Assembly: GCF_001625305.1 (NCBI RefSeq)
Contig: NW_017803887.1
Coordinates: forward strand, 1,218,806 to 1,282,805
Source of the DNA: Branchiostoma belcheri
Lineage: Eukaryota > Chordata > Leptocardii > Amphioxiformes > Branchiostomatidae
Reading direction: 5' to 3'
Length of the DNA stretch: 64,000 bases
Part shown: one piece after another, positions 22,530 through 33,402 of the stretch
Position numbering within the stretch: position 1 is the stretch's first letter
How the letters are laid out: each line of letters starts with the position of its first letter
The notes under the pieces: generated by a model
Told to the model about the DNA's origin: nothing
Databases searched by the model: none
What the model saw: only the letters and a program-made list of their open reading frames with translations
Made by a program: the position numbers and the translations under genes

Positions 22530-24653
22530 ACATACCATGCAGATTGTGTATCAGAAAAAAATGTACGAGTATTTGATTACGAATATCTTTAAACAATTTC
22601 AAAAATCATTTTTCTACTTTCTCGTTCATGTTTTTCTGATGCACAAAGGGGTATTGTATCAACAGCACCCGGCTCAGTTTAATCAAAGTCAAAGACTACA
22701 CTTCTTTTTACTTGTGCCTGTAATCAAGACTAGTACTTCTTAGCGTACCTGCCCACCGTTGGTGACATGAGTTGCCAGGATGACAGAGGTGACAGCTAAT
22801 GCTACAACCAGAAGTCCACAACCCAGTGCAAGCCAGCACACTCTGCTGGATTTCCATTTATTCCATATTCCAACGACAAGCCCTAACACATAGAATATCT
22901 ATTATTGCATGCATGTATTGTTTTACGTTCAAGGGGTATTTCATCAGCAATTTATGATTTTATACTAATTATATGTCATTAAGAATATCAGAAAATATAA
23001 AAAAGGCTATGCCCGTTTGATGTGATCCCGAAGGACAAACCCTCTAAAGTATAAGCTTCAAAGCAATGAGGCAATACCAGTATAACGTATGAGAAATTAT
23101 TATACATAGTGTACTGTATAAACAAACTCAGGATAGGATTTGTTTTTAAAGTAAAAATTTGGAAAAGACTACTGATTTTTCAACGAATGAGGATTAGAAA
23201 TAACTAAGATTTTGATTTGAATATACATGGGTAAACAAAAAACATGAAACTAGATATTTAAAGCAAAAAAATGACAACAATCAGGACCTTTTATACTATT
23301 AGTGCAAAACACGTATTTCTTGAGCTAATTTCTTGCGATTTGAAAATTAGAATTGAAAACAAATTTAAAGAAAAATTGTGACTTAAACAAAGTATTTGAT
23401 AATATGAATTAGAAATGTTACTAAAAATCTACCCAATTCCTAAATTCGCAGTTTTCTTGTGTATATTAATTTCTTTTCGTTGATTTACTATTTATAGGAA
23501 GTTAAGATGTCATTTGTGACAAAAATTTCAGATCAGGGTCATAAAAGAGAGTATATTGGGGTAAATAATGAGTTCAACACGATTTTCACACATGCTTTTC
23601 CACTGTGTTTTGTAGCAAGATAAACACAAGGAGTTTTACCAAACATTAAATATTGACTTGAAACGCATTATTAACGTGATTTAGAATCACGTCCCGTCAA
23701 TATTAAGATTTTTGACAAAAGGTAAAAAAAATATATTTGACAATGTAGTGACAATGTTGATTTGTTTAGTTCACATTGTTTTCTTAATTAAAGTAAACAT
23801 TGCATCTCTTAATTATGGGATTGTATTGAATAATGATGATGTAACGTACCTTTAGCCCGGTGTGCAAAGCTTTCTTCCTCGGGATCTTTGTACCCGTAAA
23901 CATCCTCTGGTTTGTCGTAGTCGTTCGAGTAATTATTTTCTTCAAACCCCTTGTAAGTGTGGGCATCCTCTTGCTCTTTGTCACCCTCGCTAACCTCCTC
24001 TGGTGTCTCGTAGTCGTCCGAGTAATGCTTTTCTTCAAACCCCTTGTAAGTGTGGGCATCCTCTGGATCTTCGTACCCGTCAACATCTTCTGGTTTCTCG
24101 TAGTCGCGGTAGTAATGGTCTCCCTCAAACCCCTTGCTGACCTCCTCAGCCTCTTTGTACCCGTAAGTATCTCCTGATTCCTGCCCCGAATACACCACTA
24201 CGTGATCTCCCACGTGAAGGTATCGAGGCACGGCCTCGACAGGTTGTAGGTCGGTGTAGTTGCTAGTAGCGATGTCGTACGAGCCAGCGGCCGCCTCTTT
24301 TCCGATGATCGTCTGGTTGTAGGCTTGCTTTCCACTATTGACAGCCTTCCTTTGGTTTTTGTTATCTCCCCCAATGCTTTTTTCAGGGATGGAGGGCAAC
24401 TTTTCTTTTACGTGCTTGATATTTTTACCACGTGTGGCAGCTGAGGTGTATATGTTGGGGACAGAGGGTTGAGGGAGGGTTGCAGCCTTGCTTTGCATTT
24501 TGGAATCTCCCCCATTTCCCTTTTCAGGGACAGAGGGCACCTTTTGTTTGAGCGTGTTTTGGCTTGGTTTCTCTTCCTCCAGCGATGGGGTTGTATCAGT
24601 TGTCGCCATCCCTACGTTATCAAAAGGGGGTCCATAATCAGAACTGTTTGCTG
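14571..24653 (-). CDS. Type II membrane lectin with EGF array and C-type lectin domain
   Basis: Exons in transcription order: cytoplasmic 24653-23850 (start choice below), transmembrane 22882-22749, stalk 22174-21976, EGF 19367-19257, 19118-19008, 18850-18740, 18581-18471 and 18332-18222, an N run hiding further sequence, then lectin-domain exons 16273-16103, 15219-15056 and 14669-14571 (stop TAA). Junction phases agree wherever both sides are visible (phase 1 into every EGF exon and between the first two lectin exons, phase 0 into the last). The first ATG with a good context is at 24609; coding-like sequence upstream of it and an AG at 24654 leave room for an additional 5' exon. The protein has a Tyr-rich acidic cytoplasmic tail, one membrane segment, an N-glycosylated stalk, calcium-binding EGF modules and one C-terminal lectin domain: a cell-surface recognition receptor. 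The ligand is unknown. Confidence 0.85.
14880..15045 (-). mobile_element. Fold-back-type element of the GGATGACATCC family
   Basis: On the minus strand the end near 15035 reads GGTCATGTTAATTTGATTAT, then ATGGATAGCATCC, then a GC-rich GCGTGCGAATAAAAG stretch. Related sequences lie at about 30700-30880, 31020-31235, 40450-40800, 41135-41290, 43090-43250 and 63358-63440. It lies within about 15 bases of the 5' splice site after the lectin exon ending at 15056. Confidence 0.6.
16280..17287. other. Intron of the lectin gene, no further exon seen
   Basis: A stretch between the lectin domain exons and the N run. I see no EGF or lectin coding segment and no recognisable element. Confidence 0.4.
17288..18176. 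other. Assembly gap (889 Ns)
   Basis: The run of N interrupts the EGF exon array. Given the 786-bp three-exon periodicity just beyond it, more EGF exons are probably missing. The number of EGF modules in the lectin is therefore a minimum. Confidence 0.95.
18178..19367 (-). repeat. EGF exon array with 786-bp three-exon period
   Basis: Five exons of exactly 111 bp, all phase 1 at both ends, lie at 18222-18332, 18471-18581, 18740-18850, 19008-19118 and 19257-19367. Each encodes one six-cysteine module (DIDEC...[22 protein letters not shown]) with the calcium-binding signature D-x-D-E-C and N-x4-Y. The first two exons and their introns repeat at exactly +786, so the array grew by duplicating a block of three exons. 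The last module (19257-19367) differs at its start (LNECAKTPC). Confidence 0.95.
19374..21122 (+). mobile_element. 5'-truncated CR1-like LINE with open reverse transcriptase frame
   Basis: A frame running to 21026 encodes about 550 residues that start just before the RT domain ([20 protein letters not shown]) and continue through [53 protein letters not shown], the catalytic FADD, YLGVTL and the C-terminal EWNSLSP tract. No endonuclease domain is present, so the copy is 5' truncated. The 3' UTR ends in an (ACAGAT)n-like tail at 21098-21122. The lack of stops suggests a recent insertion. It is antisense to the lectin gene, in the intron before the EGF exon at 19257-19367. The open frame extends a little further upstream only because it reads antisense through that exon. 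Confidence 0.93.
21541..21905. repeat. ~360-bp dispersed repeat, copy 1 (pair with 60549-60905)
   Basis: It is very similar (roughly nine in ten bases by eye) to 60549-60905, including GGAATGGAATGTCCACAGGC and ACCACCGTCGCCATGGCAAT. No terminal repeats are clear. Both copies lie in introns a few tens of bases from a minus-strand 5' splice site. The translations are interrupted, so it is not called a gene. Confidence 0.8.
21976..22174 (-). CDS. Stalk exon of the lectin
   Basis: A phase-0 to phase-1 exon with acceptor TTTTTGTAG and donor G|GTAAGT. It encodes about 66 residues including the motifs NGT, NLT and NAT and a Ser/Thr-rich end, consistent with a glycosylated extracellular stalk between membrane segment and EGF modules. 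Confidence 0.8.
22477..22529 (+). repeat. (ATTG)n microsatellite
   Basis: About thirteen perfect TTGA/ATTG units, in the intron between the transmembrane and stalk exons of the lectin gene. Confidence 0.95.
22749..22882 (-). CDS. Transmembrane exon of the lectin
   Basis: The acceptor TGTTAG and donor CAG|GTACG frame a 134-bp exon that encodes [20 protein letters not shown] and then [18 protein letters not shown]. Basic residues precede one hydrophobic helix, matching a type II (N-in) anchor. The phases fit both neighbours. Confidence 0.88.
22900..23840. other. Intron of the lectin gene, AT-rich
   Basis: No exon, repeat or RNA gene is recognisable between the cytoplasmic and transmembrane exons. 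Confidence 0.4.
23850..24653 (-). CDS. Cytoplasmic-tail exon of the lectin, with internal repeats
   Basis: The exon ends at donor AAAG|GTACGT. From the ATG at 24609 it encodes 253 residues without a signal peptide. Two copies of a PS(V/I)PEK...GGD module come first. Three tandem modules of about 30 residues follow (GFE..HY..DYE.PE.V......EDAHTYK), dense in Tyr, Asp and Glu. Several tyrosines sit in acidic surroundings such as [10 protein letters not shown] and [11 protein letters not shown], a composition suited to tyrosine phosphorylation and SH2 docking (inference). Confidence 0.8.
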
Positions 24654-24736
24654 CTTGCAAAGGTCAACACACAAGCACAAACTACATATTATTCAAAATA
24701 AGATCCATCAATAGCTTGTTGAGTTATACTGTTAAA

Positions 24737-24916
24737 GCACACACGCACACAGACATGCGAGCACGCACGCACGCACACACGCACACACACATAAACACAC
24801 ACACAAAAAAAAGATACACACACGCAAACATACGCACGCGCACGCACACGCACACACATAAACACACACACACATAAACACACACACACACAAAGATACA
24901 CACACGCAAACACACG

Positions 24917-24956
<40 letters not shown>

Positions 24957-25003
24957 AACACACACACAAACACACACACACACACATAAACAGACAAACG
25001 CGC
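24737..25003 (-). repeat. Compound (CA)n microsatellite
   Basis: Long CA-rich run with ACGC, AAAC and ATAA variants, about 100 bp upstream of the first recognised lectin exon. Long Cys-Val frames through it are artefacts. Confidence 0.95.
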
Positions 25004-25019
25004 GCGCAACACCTAGTGC

Positions 25020-25140
25020 GCTCTCTACACCAGTAGCCTTTCCAGTATACCGCAATTGGGGTGGATTCTCCTCGGGGCTGCAAGAGCTCTTCACCGCCCG
25101 ACTCAGCTAGGTTCACCGTCAGCTAGGTTCACCGGTATTT
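25020..25140. repeat. Fragment related to the 33658/43648 inverted-repeat element
   Basis: The stretch holds GGGGCTGCAAGAGCTCTTCA followed by a CCGCCCG-like and an AGGTTCACCG-like block, in the same order as the middle of the elements at 33658-33935 and 43648-43905. One or both ends look degraded. Confidence 0.4.
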
Positions 25141-25884
25141 TTTTTTTTACGACTGGATTTTAATCAGTCCCATCGATCCCCTCTACCTCCTGGCGTACAC
25201 AAAATTCATATAGTCGTAAAGCCTAGGGGCCTGGCCCTGGTGTTTAAAAAACCGATGGATTTTTTTTGGGGGGGGGGGGAGAAACCCTTGTCCGCTACCA
25301 GAATTTGTTGCCGCCCAAGCCCTTTATCAAACACGCCAGTAGTGGGAACGTTAGAACCAAGGTGTCAACTCTGGGTTAAATTATTAGCGGGGCGAATGGC
25401 CTCTCAGGCCGAAGTTTTTCTCACTCACCCACGGTGGCGGTAGGGTCTGGCACCCTGGCTAAGCGGTGCGACACTCCAAAGGGGTGGCTGGTTGAGCTCG
25501 ACGGGGAAAAACTATTAGAGCTGGCCGCGAAGACAGCCTGCCGCAAACACGATAAACTTAAACCAGACTATACAGCCAGCTATCTGTCTCTGTGACACAG
25601 AACCACAGCTACAAGACATCACGTAAGCGAGATTACCTACAGACAGACGATATGAAGCAAACAAAAAAAAGGTCTGAAAACGTGTACATGTACAGATTAG
25701 TCTCATTCTGGGAAAGTCTACGGCAACATGTTAAATCTGCACACAGAAGGCAATTTTCAGCAGACTTCGCTTGTACGTGTTAGCGTGTAAATATTTCTAT
25801 TTTCTAAGCTGCCATGTGTTGTGTTTTTTTAACAAAATCTCCGCCAGGAAGAATAGCTTTGTAGACAAGTGTGTATGATGTTAA

Positions 25885-26635
25885 TGGAGAGATAAATTCA
25901 TCGACGTCCTTGAGTGTTCAGGCATTTCAGGGTAAGGACACACCCTTCCACGGGACAAAAAAGGGCGGTAACAAATTCACGTCATTTGGCCTAAAACGAA
26001 ATCAAGGAAATTTGGAATAATATCTAATCAATAGACTAGAAGAGGAAGAACCAAAGTAACAGTCGATCGTTGTCGAGGTCAAAAAAAGAAGATGTAGACT
26101 AGGTTTGCTCGGCCGCTTTTAGCTTCTACCCCGCCGGGCCAATGAGCCCTACCCGATGATTTTTGCCCGAGAAAAAAAATCTCGTCAGCTAACTGTAGCT
26201 CTGGGGGAGACTAGTGGCTGGATTTAAGAAAAGGAAGACTAAAAAAATATCAGACAAAACAACCTATATTATGAAATACGATAACTAGGCATAGAAATAC
26301 CTTAGTTTGTTGACTGACAACGCTTGTAAGAGAACATCTCGAAATGGTGGATGTCTGCGTGGCTGTTGTGATTTTTATGTTATAACCAATGGTACAGATG
26401 TAACATATAAGCTCTCACACAGACTAATGTCTATTGCGTGGCAGTGAAAAACGCAACCAGACTAATCATATGAAATAATTATACACCCTCTGCGAGTCGG
26501 TCTTACAAAGACTATGACACCCACGCCGATTTTATTTCATATCATTTTATTGACTCTTATCAAAGAAACTTAGCTCTCGATCTATGCCCAAATAAGGATC
26601 GCGTGAGGGCTGAATCCTGAGAAAAAAGGCCTCCA
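25885..26635 (+). repeat. ~0.75-kb dispersed repeat, copy 2 (pair with 11510-12430)
   Basis: Same block order as copy 1 (GACACACCC, CAATAGACTAGAAGA, CTGTAGCTCTGGGGGAGACT, GTTGACTGACAACGCTTG, GAGAAAAAAGGCCTCCA), without the fold-back insertion found there. No coding frame. Confidence 0.75.
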
Positions 26636-26637
26636 AA

Positions 26638-26850
26638 GCACATTTGTTTATTGTTTATTTAACCAGAGAAACATATCGCAATGGAGGGCGATTTTCAATG
26701 CACCCTTGGGGGCAATCCCCGAACACAATAAAATAATAATTAACATATAACATGTTGCGCACTTTCACACAGTAGATAGACTCCCTCTACAATTAAATAA
26801 ACCTACATGTAGTAATGAATACATGACATGTTTTGTCGCAATAAAAGTAT
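26638..26850 (-). mobile_element. LINE 3' tail
   Basis: On the minus strand it ends GAAAATCGCCC..., then GCGATATGTTTCTCTGGTTA and AATAAACAATAAACA. The same tail is fused to LINE coding sequence at 33632-34310 and recurs at 34990-35270 and 44690-45010. Only the 3' UTR portion is present. Confidence 0.65.
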
Positions 26851-27407
26851 GATAAACTGGAAGGGGAAATACATAAAATGATCCTTAGGTCCGGTGTCAC
26901 AGCGATCTCACCCCCGACGACCCCCCCCCCCAGAACCCCTATTTAATTAGTCTATTTAGCCTCTTTTACACTGTACCACAGATATGGCAGGTACACAAAT
27001 TTGATTCACAATTCTAACTATATTATTACGTGTTAGCATAGTAGAGCGAACCCCTCAAAACCCTCACCAAACAACCTCGCGTGGTGTTTTGTTAAAAATC
27101 CGATTTAAAACCGTAAAGAAACTATCTATTTGCGTGCATTGGTTTTTATTCGGTTATCATTTAGCAGTTTGTAAAAGCCTAGTATGAACGGGGTCTAAAA
27201 ATTGCAACCCATAGAGCGCTCTGGTTGAAAACCTTGGCGGGAGGACACGCTCTTAGCGCCGTAGACATCGGTGAGCGACGGCGGTCTGTTTACCAGTCTA
27301 CAACCTTGCCCGTTTAAATGTACAGTGTTTACCTTTTCACATACCCAGGATGCTTAGCGCCAAGGCGGTCGGTATGAGATGTACTGTTATACAGCTCTTT
27401 TCTCTCT

Positions 27408-27409
27408 CT

Positions 27410-27466
<57 letters not shown>

Positions 27467-27500
27467 TGTGTGTGTGTGTGTGTGTTTGTGTGTGTGTGTG
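27408..27500 (+). repeat. (TG)n microsatellite
   Basis: A nearly pure TG run following a short TC run. Confidence 0.95.
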
Positions 27501-27789
27501 GTGTTTGGACATTGTGTTCAAAATTAGCTAACTTACGATGACGGGATGAATTTGACAACAAATAGTATGTAATCTTCTTGTGCTTTAGTTGTAAGCAATG
27601 AACTGTAACATGTGGTTTACAATATTACTCTCTACAGTGGTAACGTTATATCGTCTGTCAATAGAAAAGGAGGTACACCTGTGGACGTTATAGTATGGAA
27701 ATATTGAGGCATTCATTATTTTAGATTCTATAAAAAAATAACGGCTCACAGTGGCCAATGTGAAGATGTTGACACTTTGGAGCATCTAA

Positions 27790-27951
27790 TCCGTAGGGTG
27801 TTTTTGGCACCCAGTTAGACAGTATCAGGTGGGGAAGTCGTGTAAAGTGCCGTTCTCAAGGGCACAACGTCGGGCCACGGTGAGTATCGAACCCGGAACC
27901 TCTCGGTTCCGAGCCCAACGGTCTAACCGCTGCGCCACCGACGCTACTTAG
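27790..27951 (-). mobile_element. tRNA-derived SINE
   Basis: Minus-strand head with GTTAGACCGTTGGGCTCGG, a B-box-like GGTTCGATACT and the family body GGCACTTTACACGACTT. Same family as at 9907-10131, with a diverged head. Confidence 0.7.
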
Positions 27952-30649
27952 ATTCTATCATCGAATGAAGACGTTTCAAAGAAACGCATAATTCTAGCCC
28001 CCTGGCGCTATGCATCATGGGAAAGTAAAAAAAGGTGTATTAACCTGTTTCCTCAGGCAGAAGAGTCTATGTAGTCGTTTTGCCCGGGGGCTTCACAGTA
28101 TCGCGACAATCTCCTGACATGTTCTGTTGTGTTCACTGACCTTTTAAATAGGCGACGCGTCTACCAAGAAAGGCGCACCCAACATTTTCAGCCAGACGCT
28201 GTATTTGATTTTTGGTGAGAGGTTCCGGTCATCGTTGTTTCAAAGGTAAACCTAACATTACTTGATTTTCTTTCGAATAAGATATCTACCTTCTTTTCTT
28301 TACAGTTTTTGACAACGTAGAATAAATTTTCAGGCAATGAACTAGACTGACATTATCTGAACACAGTCAAGTTGTAAACGTAAGATTTTCTGTGGTAGAA
28401 TTTTCAGCGTGGCTATGACATAGCCGACTGTTTGCCTACGACAACCGTTTTCTGTCGCAGGACAGATTTATTTTGTACGACACATATACGATTGCTCTAA
28501 ATTCGTTGTCGTGTATGTATCGCACGACAAATTTGACAAAGATCCTTGTAAACAACAGGCCTATTGTTTGGCATTGCAAATTGACCTCTTCGACTGTTTG
28601 GCTAATAAATTCTGGATGTAAATCCAACTCTGTGAGGTCAATTTTGTGATAATCGCATTGTTTGTAAACCCCTTAGACATCAAAAATCATGAAAGAGAAG
28701 ACTGTTGTTGGTAAATTGCCTAAATAGTCTTAAGACGTATCGGGCACGTACACAAAGCGTGAACAAAGCTCTGTGACCTCTACATGCTGCAGTGTCATTT
28801 GGGGAGGGGTCTTTAAAGTATAATAGGTGTTCAACTGCCATGTCGCTTGGTGGTGAAAGGATATTGTTGTCATGATGTTCTGTTATTGTTTAAATCTTAA
28901 CTGTTTAGACTTCGATTATTCGTTATAAAATGACCCATTTTTGTGGATTGCTTGCCCCCCCCCCCCAATCTTTGTATTATATCGTCTATCTATGTCAGTC
29001 ATAAGGTCTTTAATTATGTATTATGTTATGTCGCCATTGTGTTGGGGCCATTAGAAGGGGGTTTAACTATGCTAATATACAGGTGAGACATTTTAAACGC
29101 TGTAAATCCCCATATAGTACCCCTTGGATAAGCTCTATATCCACTACACCCGCATGTTAGTAGGCCAGAGATCATGACAACATGTATATACATAATGATG
29201 ATAAAATATATGGAGATAAGAGATATAACCTAAATGTACAATTTTTATATTCCACTAGCTATCCTAAGATAGACAAATAAGAAATTGAGGCCATTTGCTT
29301 TTGAACAGCTAAAGATCAGAAGTGTGTATAGCCTAGGGAATACACTAAATATGATTTGGTAGATTTATTAACATATTCACTGATCCATTGTATTGTCATA
29401 TATTTATGTAGTAATATATTGATCATCTTAACATGGAACATCTAAAATTATGCACCAAATCATTCTAAATATTGTTTCCTACCAAATATATTGTACCTGA
29501 GTCTCTTGACCGACATTTTTTTTTGGCTACACCCCCTTTGTTTCTTCGTTTTTCTTTTTTGGAATATTTAAGGAACAGTATGGGAATTTCTGTTAAGTCC
29601 CTTACAAGTTTACAGTTCTACATAGAATAAATCGTAGTGTGTGCCCATAATATACACCCCCAACTCTTCCTTCCATTATTTAGACTCTAAAAAAAACATA
29701 AATCAGAAATGGCGAAAAGAAACGGACACGGACCATATACCAACTCTCATTAGATATTTACTAAAACTTTAAATGATGTAAACTGTATAAACTGTAACAC
29801 ATGAAATAGGCTTGACTAACTTGAGACTTACTATTTGCGGTATACATGCATATCTACTATACATTCAAGTATTCTGAATGTGTACCTTGTAGCGACAACT
29901 CTCGTAATTCCAGGAGGTACCCTAAGACGTCTTTGGTGGTTAAAAATGGTGGATTTTAGAAGATCTAAATTATGCAGCACTAGTTATTGCTAAAGTCTAC
30001 ACACTTACGATATCCAGGTGTTCACGAAATTCTTCAGAAGGCTTTGATAACACTGTTGTTTAATGTTTTGGTTTGCAAGTGTTACGAAGGGTCTACAATT
30101 CAGCGCTAACTCTGGTAACACCGTATTGCGGACATATTTAGGACTGTTAGGTTTTAAACCACTCACACCGGGATGGGCCCCTGCTCTTTTAATAAATGTA
30201 AAATGTGGTGGATTTTTTTACGTGTTCGAGGTATAAAAACCTTTACACGAGAGCATTCTTGGGACAGTAGTCTTAAATCTAGCTCTTTTGTCGCGGATTA
30301 GATTCTTACAGGTGGTTGTGAATCGGTTCTGTCCCAGCAAGCTGGAAAATTCTACGTCTAAGGCATCGAAATCGTATACTAGTAATTGGTTCATGTAGTT
30401 CTAACATAAAAAAAATCACGCTACAAACGCTACAAACACACTGAAATGAACTGGGAATACAATTTAGTAATAGAAAGTTTACAATTGTCTAAAATGGTGA
30501 ACACGCCGTAAAAAAATTAACAACGCTAGGTAGACATTTCACCCGAGTGAAGTGGTGATATTTGTGTTATGCGCCTCTCCCATGGGCGCAGCATCGGGGC
30601 CGGGCAGGGTTTTGAACTTGACACAATGCCAACCAACGTCAAGGGGATG

Positions 30650-30880
30650 TGGAACAACAAAACAAAGATTATTCGTTAGCCTGGGTACCAGACCCGGGGG
30701 CCTGGACTACAAAAAATATCTTCTTTATCACTTAGGCCACACTCAACTGATTCAATTTTATGGATGACATCACGAAACAAAGATTATTCGTTAGCCTTGG
30801 TACCAGACCCTGGCGATTGGATTAAAAAAAAATCTTTATCACTTATAGGCCACACTGATTCAATTTTATTTATGACATCC
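30650..30880 (+). repeat. ~110-bp tandem duplication in the GGATGACATCC element family
   Basis: ACAAAGATTATTCGTTAGCC starts two successive units (about 30663 and 30778), each going on to a TTTATCACTT block, GGCCACACT and a TATGACATC block. The second unit ends at the GC-rich CCGCGCGCGC stretch typical of the family. Confidence 0.65.
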
Positions 30881-31019
30881 GCGCGCGCTTTGATTTTCGC
30901 CTGAAAAAAAAAGAAAAAAATTACGTCCTCCGAGGCTTTTGCCATCCTCCGTAGTCCAAGGTGGCCACCGACAATAGCAACCATGATGCCGAAGCTTCAC
31001 GACTCAAGGCATCAGTAAG

Positions 31020-31235
31020 ATTCATACGCGCAGCGCCGATTCATAAATTTCGCAAAAGGCCAGCAAGTGCCTGCTTGTCGTAAAAGTCGCTATGTACTAC
31101 CAAAAATTCACAATACCAACATTTTATTCCTGTGGTTTAGCAGCATTTCTAGTTTTAGCCGGGTTTTTTATTCGCCCGCGTGCACTGGTTTAGGGGTCTT
31201 CAGAGGATGTCATCCATAGAATTAATGTGGCCTTA
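31020..31235 (-). mobile_element. GGATGACATCC-family element
   Basis: On the minus strand it reads GGCCACATTAATTCTATGGA, GACATCCTCTGAAGACCCCT, a GCACGCGGGCGAATAAAAAA stretch and a body ending GACTTTTACGACAAGC. The same order is seen at 43090-43250. Confidence 0.6.
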
Positions 31236-32082
31236 TCCCGTCGACTGGTTCCCTATTAAAGGCTGCCTAACACGTCCAGGTCTCAGAGTTGACACCCTTT
31301 TCTTAAATTATCTATCGCGAGAGATGCTAGATGCTATGATTTAGACCTCGGGTGCCAACTCTGGGATCTTCGGGACGTGTGGCTTCTCCCGGCCGAAGGG
31401 TGTATCATGTCGCCCCGGTGTCTGACATCTAAGCTAACTACCCGTCTGCTACTGAGGTCTTTATGTATGTGTAAGTTCCCGCCTTCGGGGCAAATACCAG
31501 ACGGGTGAGTTAAACTGTCCACACCTGGTCTTCACAAGGTCTACTTTGTATACATTATATAGACGTTTAAGAACATCAGTTTCTTACAAAACAAGGTCCA
31601 TCTGTTAAGTTTTTAATATAGTGGTATAACACAGTAGTTTTACTTTGTTAGGAATAAGTAGATCTAAGTCAACACAACCGTTCCTGGGAGAGTTTTTAGG
31701 TGTGGCTCTTTTAAACCAAGCACGCATCTAATGAAGGTGTCATCCTTCAAGGCCCTGCGCCCCCTCGCGATAACGTACATAACTACAAGACAACTTGCTG
31801 GTTGCAAAGGGACAATTGCAGATAAGGCGCGTATGTCCGAAAACGTAGTCATTTCAGTTTGGGACAAATCTGCAATGTAATAAAAAGCCGCCCGGGGCAT
31901 TGACACCATTTCCATCTTGTCCAGCAGGTACATTACTGAACGACATTTCTACTTCTCATAAAAACAAAACGACCGACAGACAAATAACTAATTACTACCT
32001 ACTCGGTGAAAGACGTAAACCGGGTTATGATTTCTTTAATTTAGTACATTCTTTTTTTGCAGTACATACCGGGAATAATAGG

Positions 32083-32090
32083 TGACGTCA
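32083..32090. promoter_or_regulatory. Palindromic CRE (TGACGTCA)
   Basis: A perfect cAMP-response-element palindrome, six bases before the ATG at 32097. CREB/ATF proteins bind such sites. It may lie in the promoter or the 5' UTR; an acceptor-like TTTTTTTGCAG just upstream (ending 32062) would instead make it part of a 5'-UTR exon. Confidence 0.45.
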
Positions 32091-32096
32091 CGTAAC

Positions 32097-33357
32097 ATGG
32101 CGATTCTCCAGAACAGCTGCTGTTGCTGCAGTGTCCGCTTGGGGGCGCTTATCATCGGGGTCCTGTATGTGGTAAGAAACAATACCGGGCAATCCGTTAT
32201 TAATATTCAGAAGTCAAGGATAATGCAGCTTGAAACAGTGGCTTTGTGAACCCAGGCTTAATACGTCTCTCTTTTTGTTACCTCAAACTTACATCTTCTC
32301 TATAACGTGACACACTGTGTTCTTTTACTAGTACTTTGAGTCAACTTTAGCCATTCTTGAACCTGCAATTAAAACCCTTTCTAGCTATTCTTAGCGTTGT
32401 AACATCAAATATTCTTTGGCTTCCTGACTAGCCTGGTATCCAGCCTTGTTAGCTTTAGTCCGCTACCCAAGATCCGCTCCCCGCCAACAAGAAATTGAAG
32501 ATTTTAAACTTCTTGTTTTATTTACCGTTGTGAATTTCTCATTGATTTTGTGCACATGAAATGTTTCACGTTTTCACAGTCTGTTTTTCTCAAAGCCATT
32601 GAGATCATTTTGACGTCCTGTTTTCATGTTAGTCTGCGGTTACAGCATTTCTCCTCCTTTCCTATTGAGCTGCTGTATTTAGATAATTGAAGACACACAA
32701 ACAAACATACATTGCTGTTATTTCTACAGATCATTCATATCATCGACTTGGGAGTGAAGTCAAGCAGTGTCGCTCTCGGTTGGAATGGTAAGTCGCATTA
32801 TTTTTTTTTCAATTCTGATATAACCTAATAAAATATTATAACAACTAAAAAAAGTAGTAACCATGTGGCTTCTGTTTTGCTGTTGTTGTTTTTTTTTTCA
32901 TTTTCAGTCTGTGGTTTATCTAAATTTAATGGTTCTGAAATGAATTCATTTGTATTTTTCCAGCCTATGGAACCGATGTGGCCTCGGTTGTTGTTGACGT
33001 CATCGCCATCATTCTGGGCCTGCTGCTCATCGTTGCTGTGTTGGGGGTGAGGAAAAATCAGAAATAATTTCTCTCTCGCTGTCTCTCTCTGCCTCTCTCT
33101 CTCTCTCTCTCTCTGTCTCCCTTCCTTCCTCTCTCGCTGTCTCTCTCTGTCCATCTCTCTCTTTCTGTCTCTCTTCCTTTCTCTCTCTCGCTGTCTCTCT
33201 CTGCCTCTCTCTCTCTTTCTGTCTCTCTTCCTTCCTCTCTCTCGCTGTCTCTCTCTGCCCATCTCTCTCTTTCTGTCTCTCTTCCTTTCTCTCTCTCGCT
33301 GTCTCTCTCTGCCTCTCTCTCTCTTTCTGTCTCTCTTCCTTTCTCTCGCTGTCTCCA

Positions 33358-33402
<45 letters not shown>

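Larger units (their letters stand above)
26850..32040. other. Long stretch without a recognised gene
   Basis: Apart from a TG microsatellite (27408-27500), a SINE (27790-27951) and parts of the GGATGACATCC element family (30650-31235), I see no coding exon, RNA gene or element. Short open frames here have no family resemblance or splice context. Confidence 0.4.
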
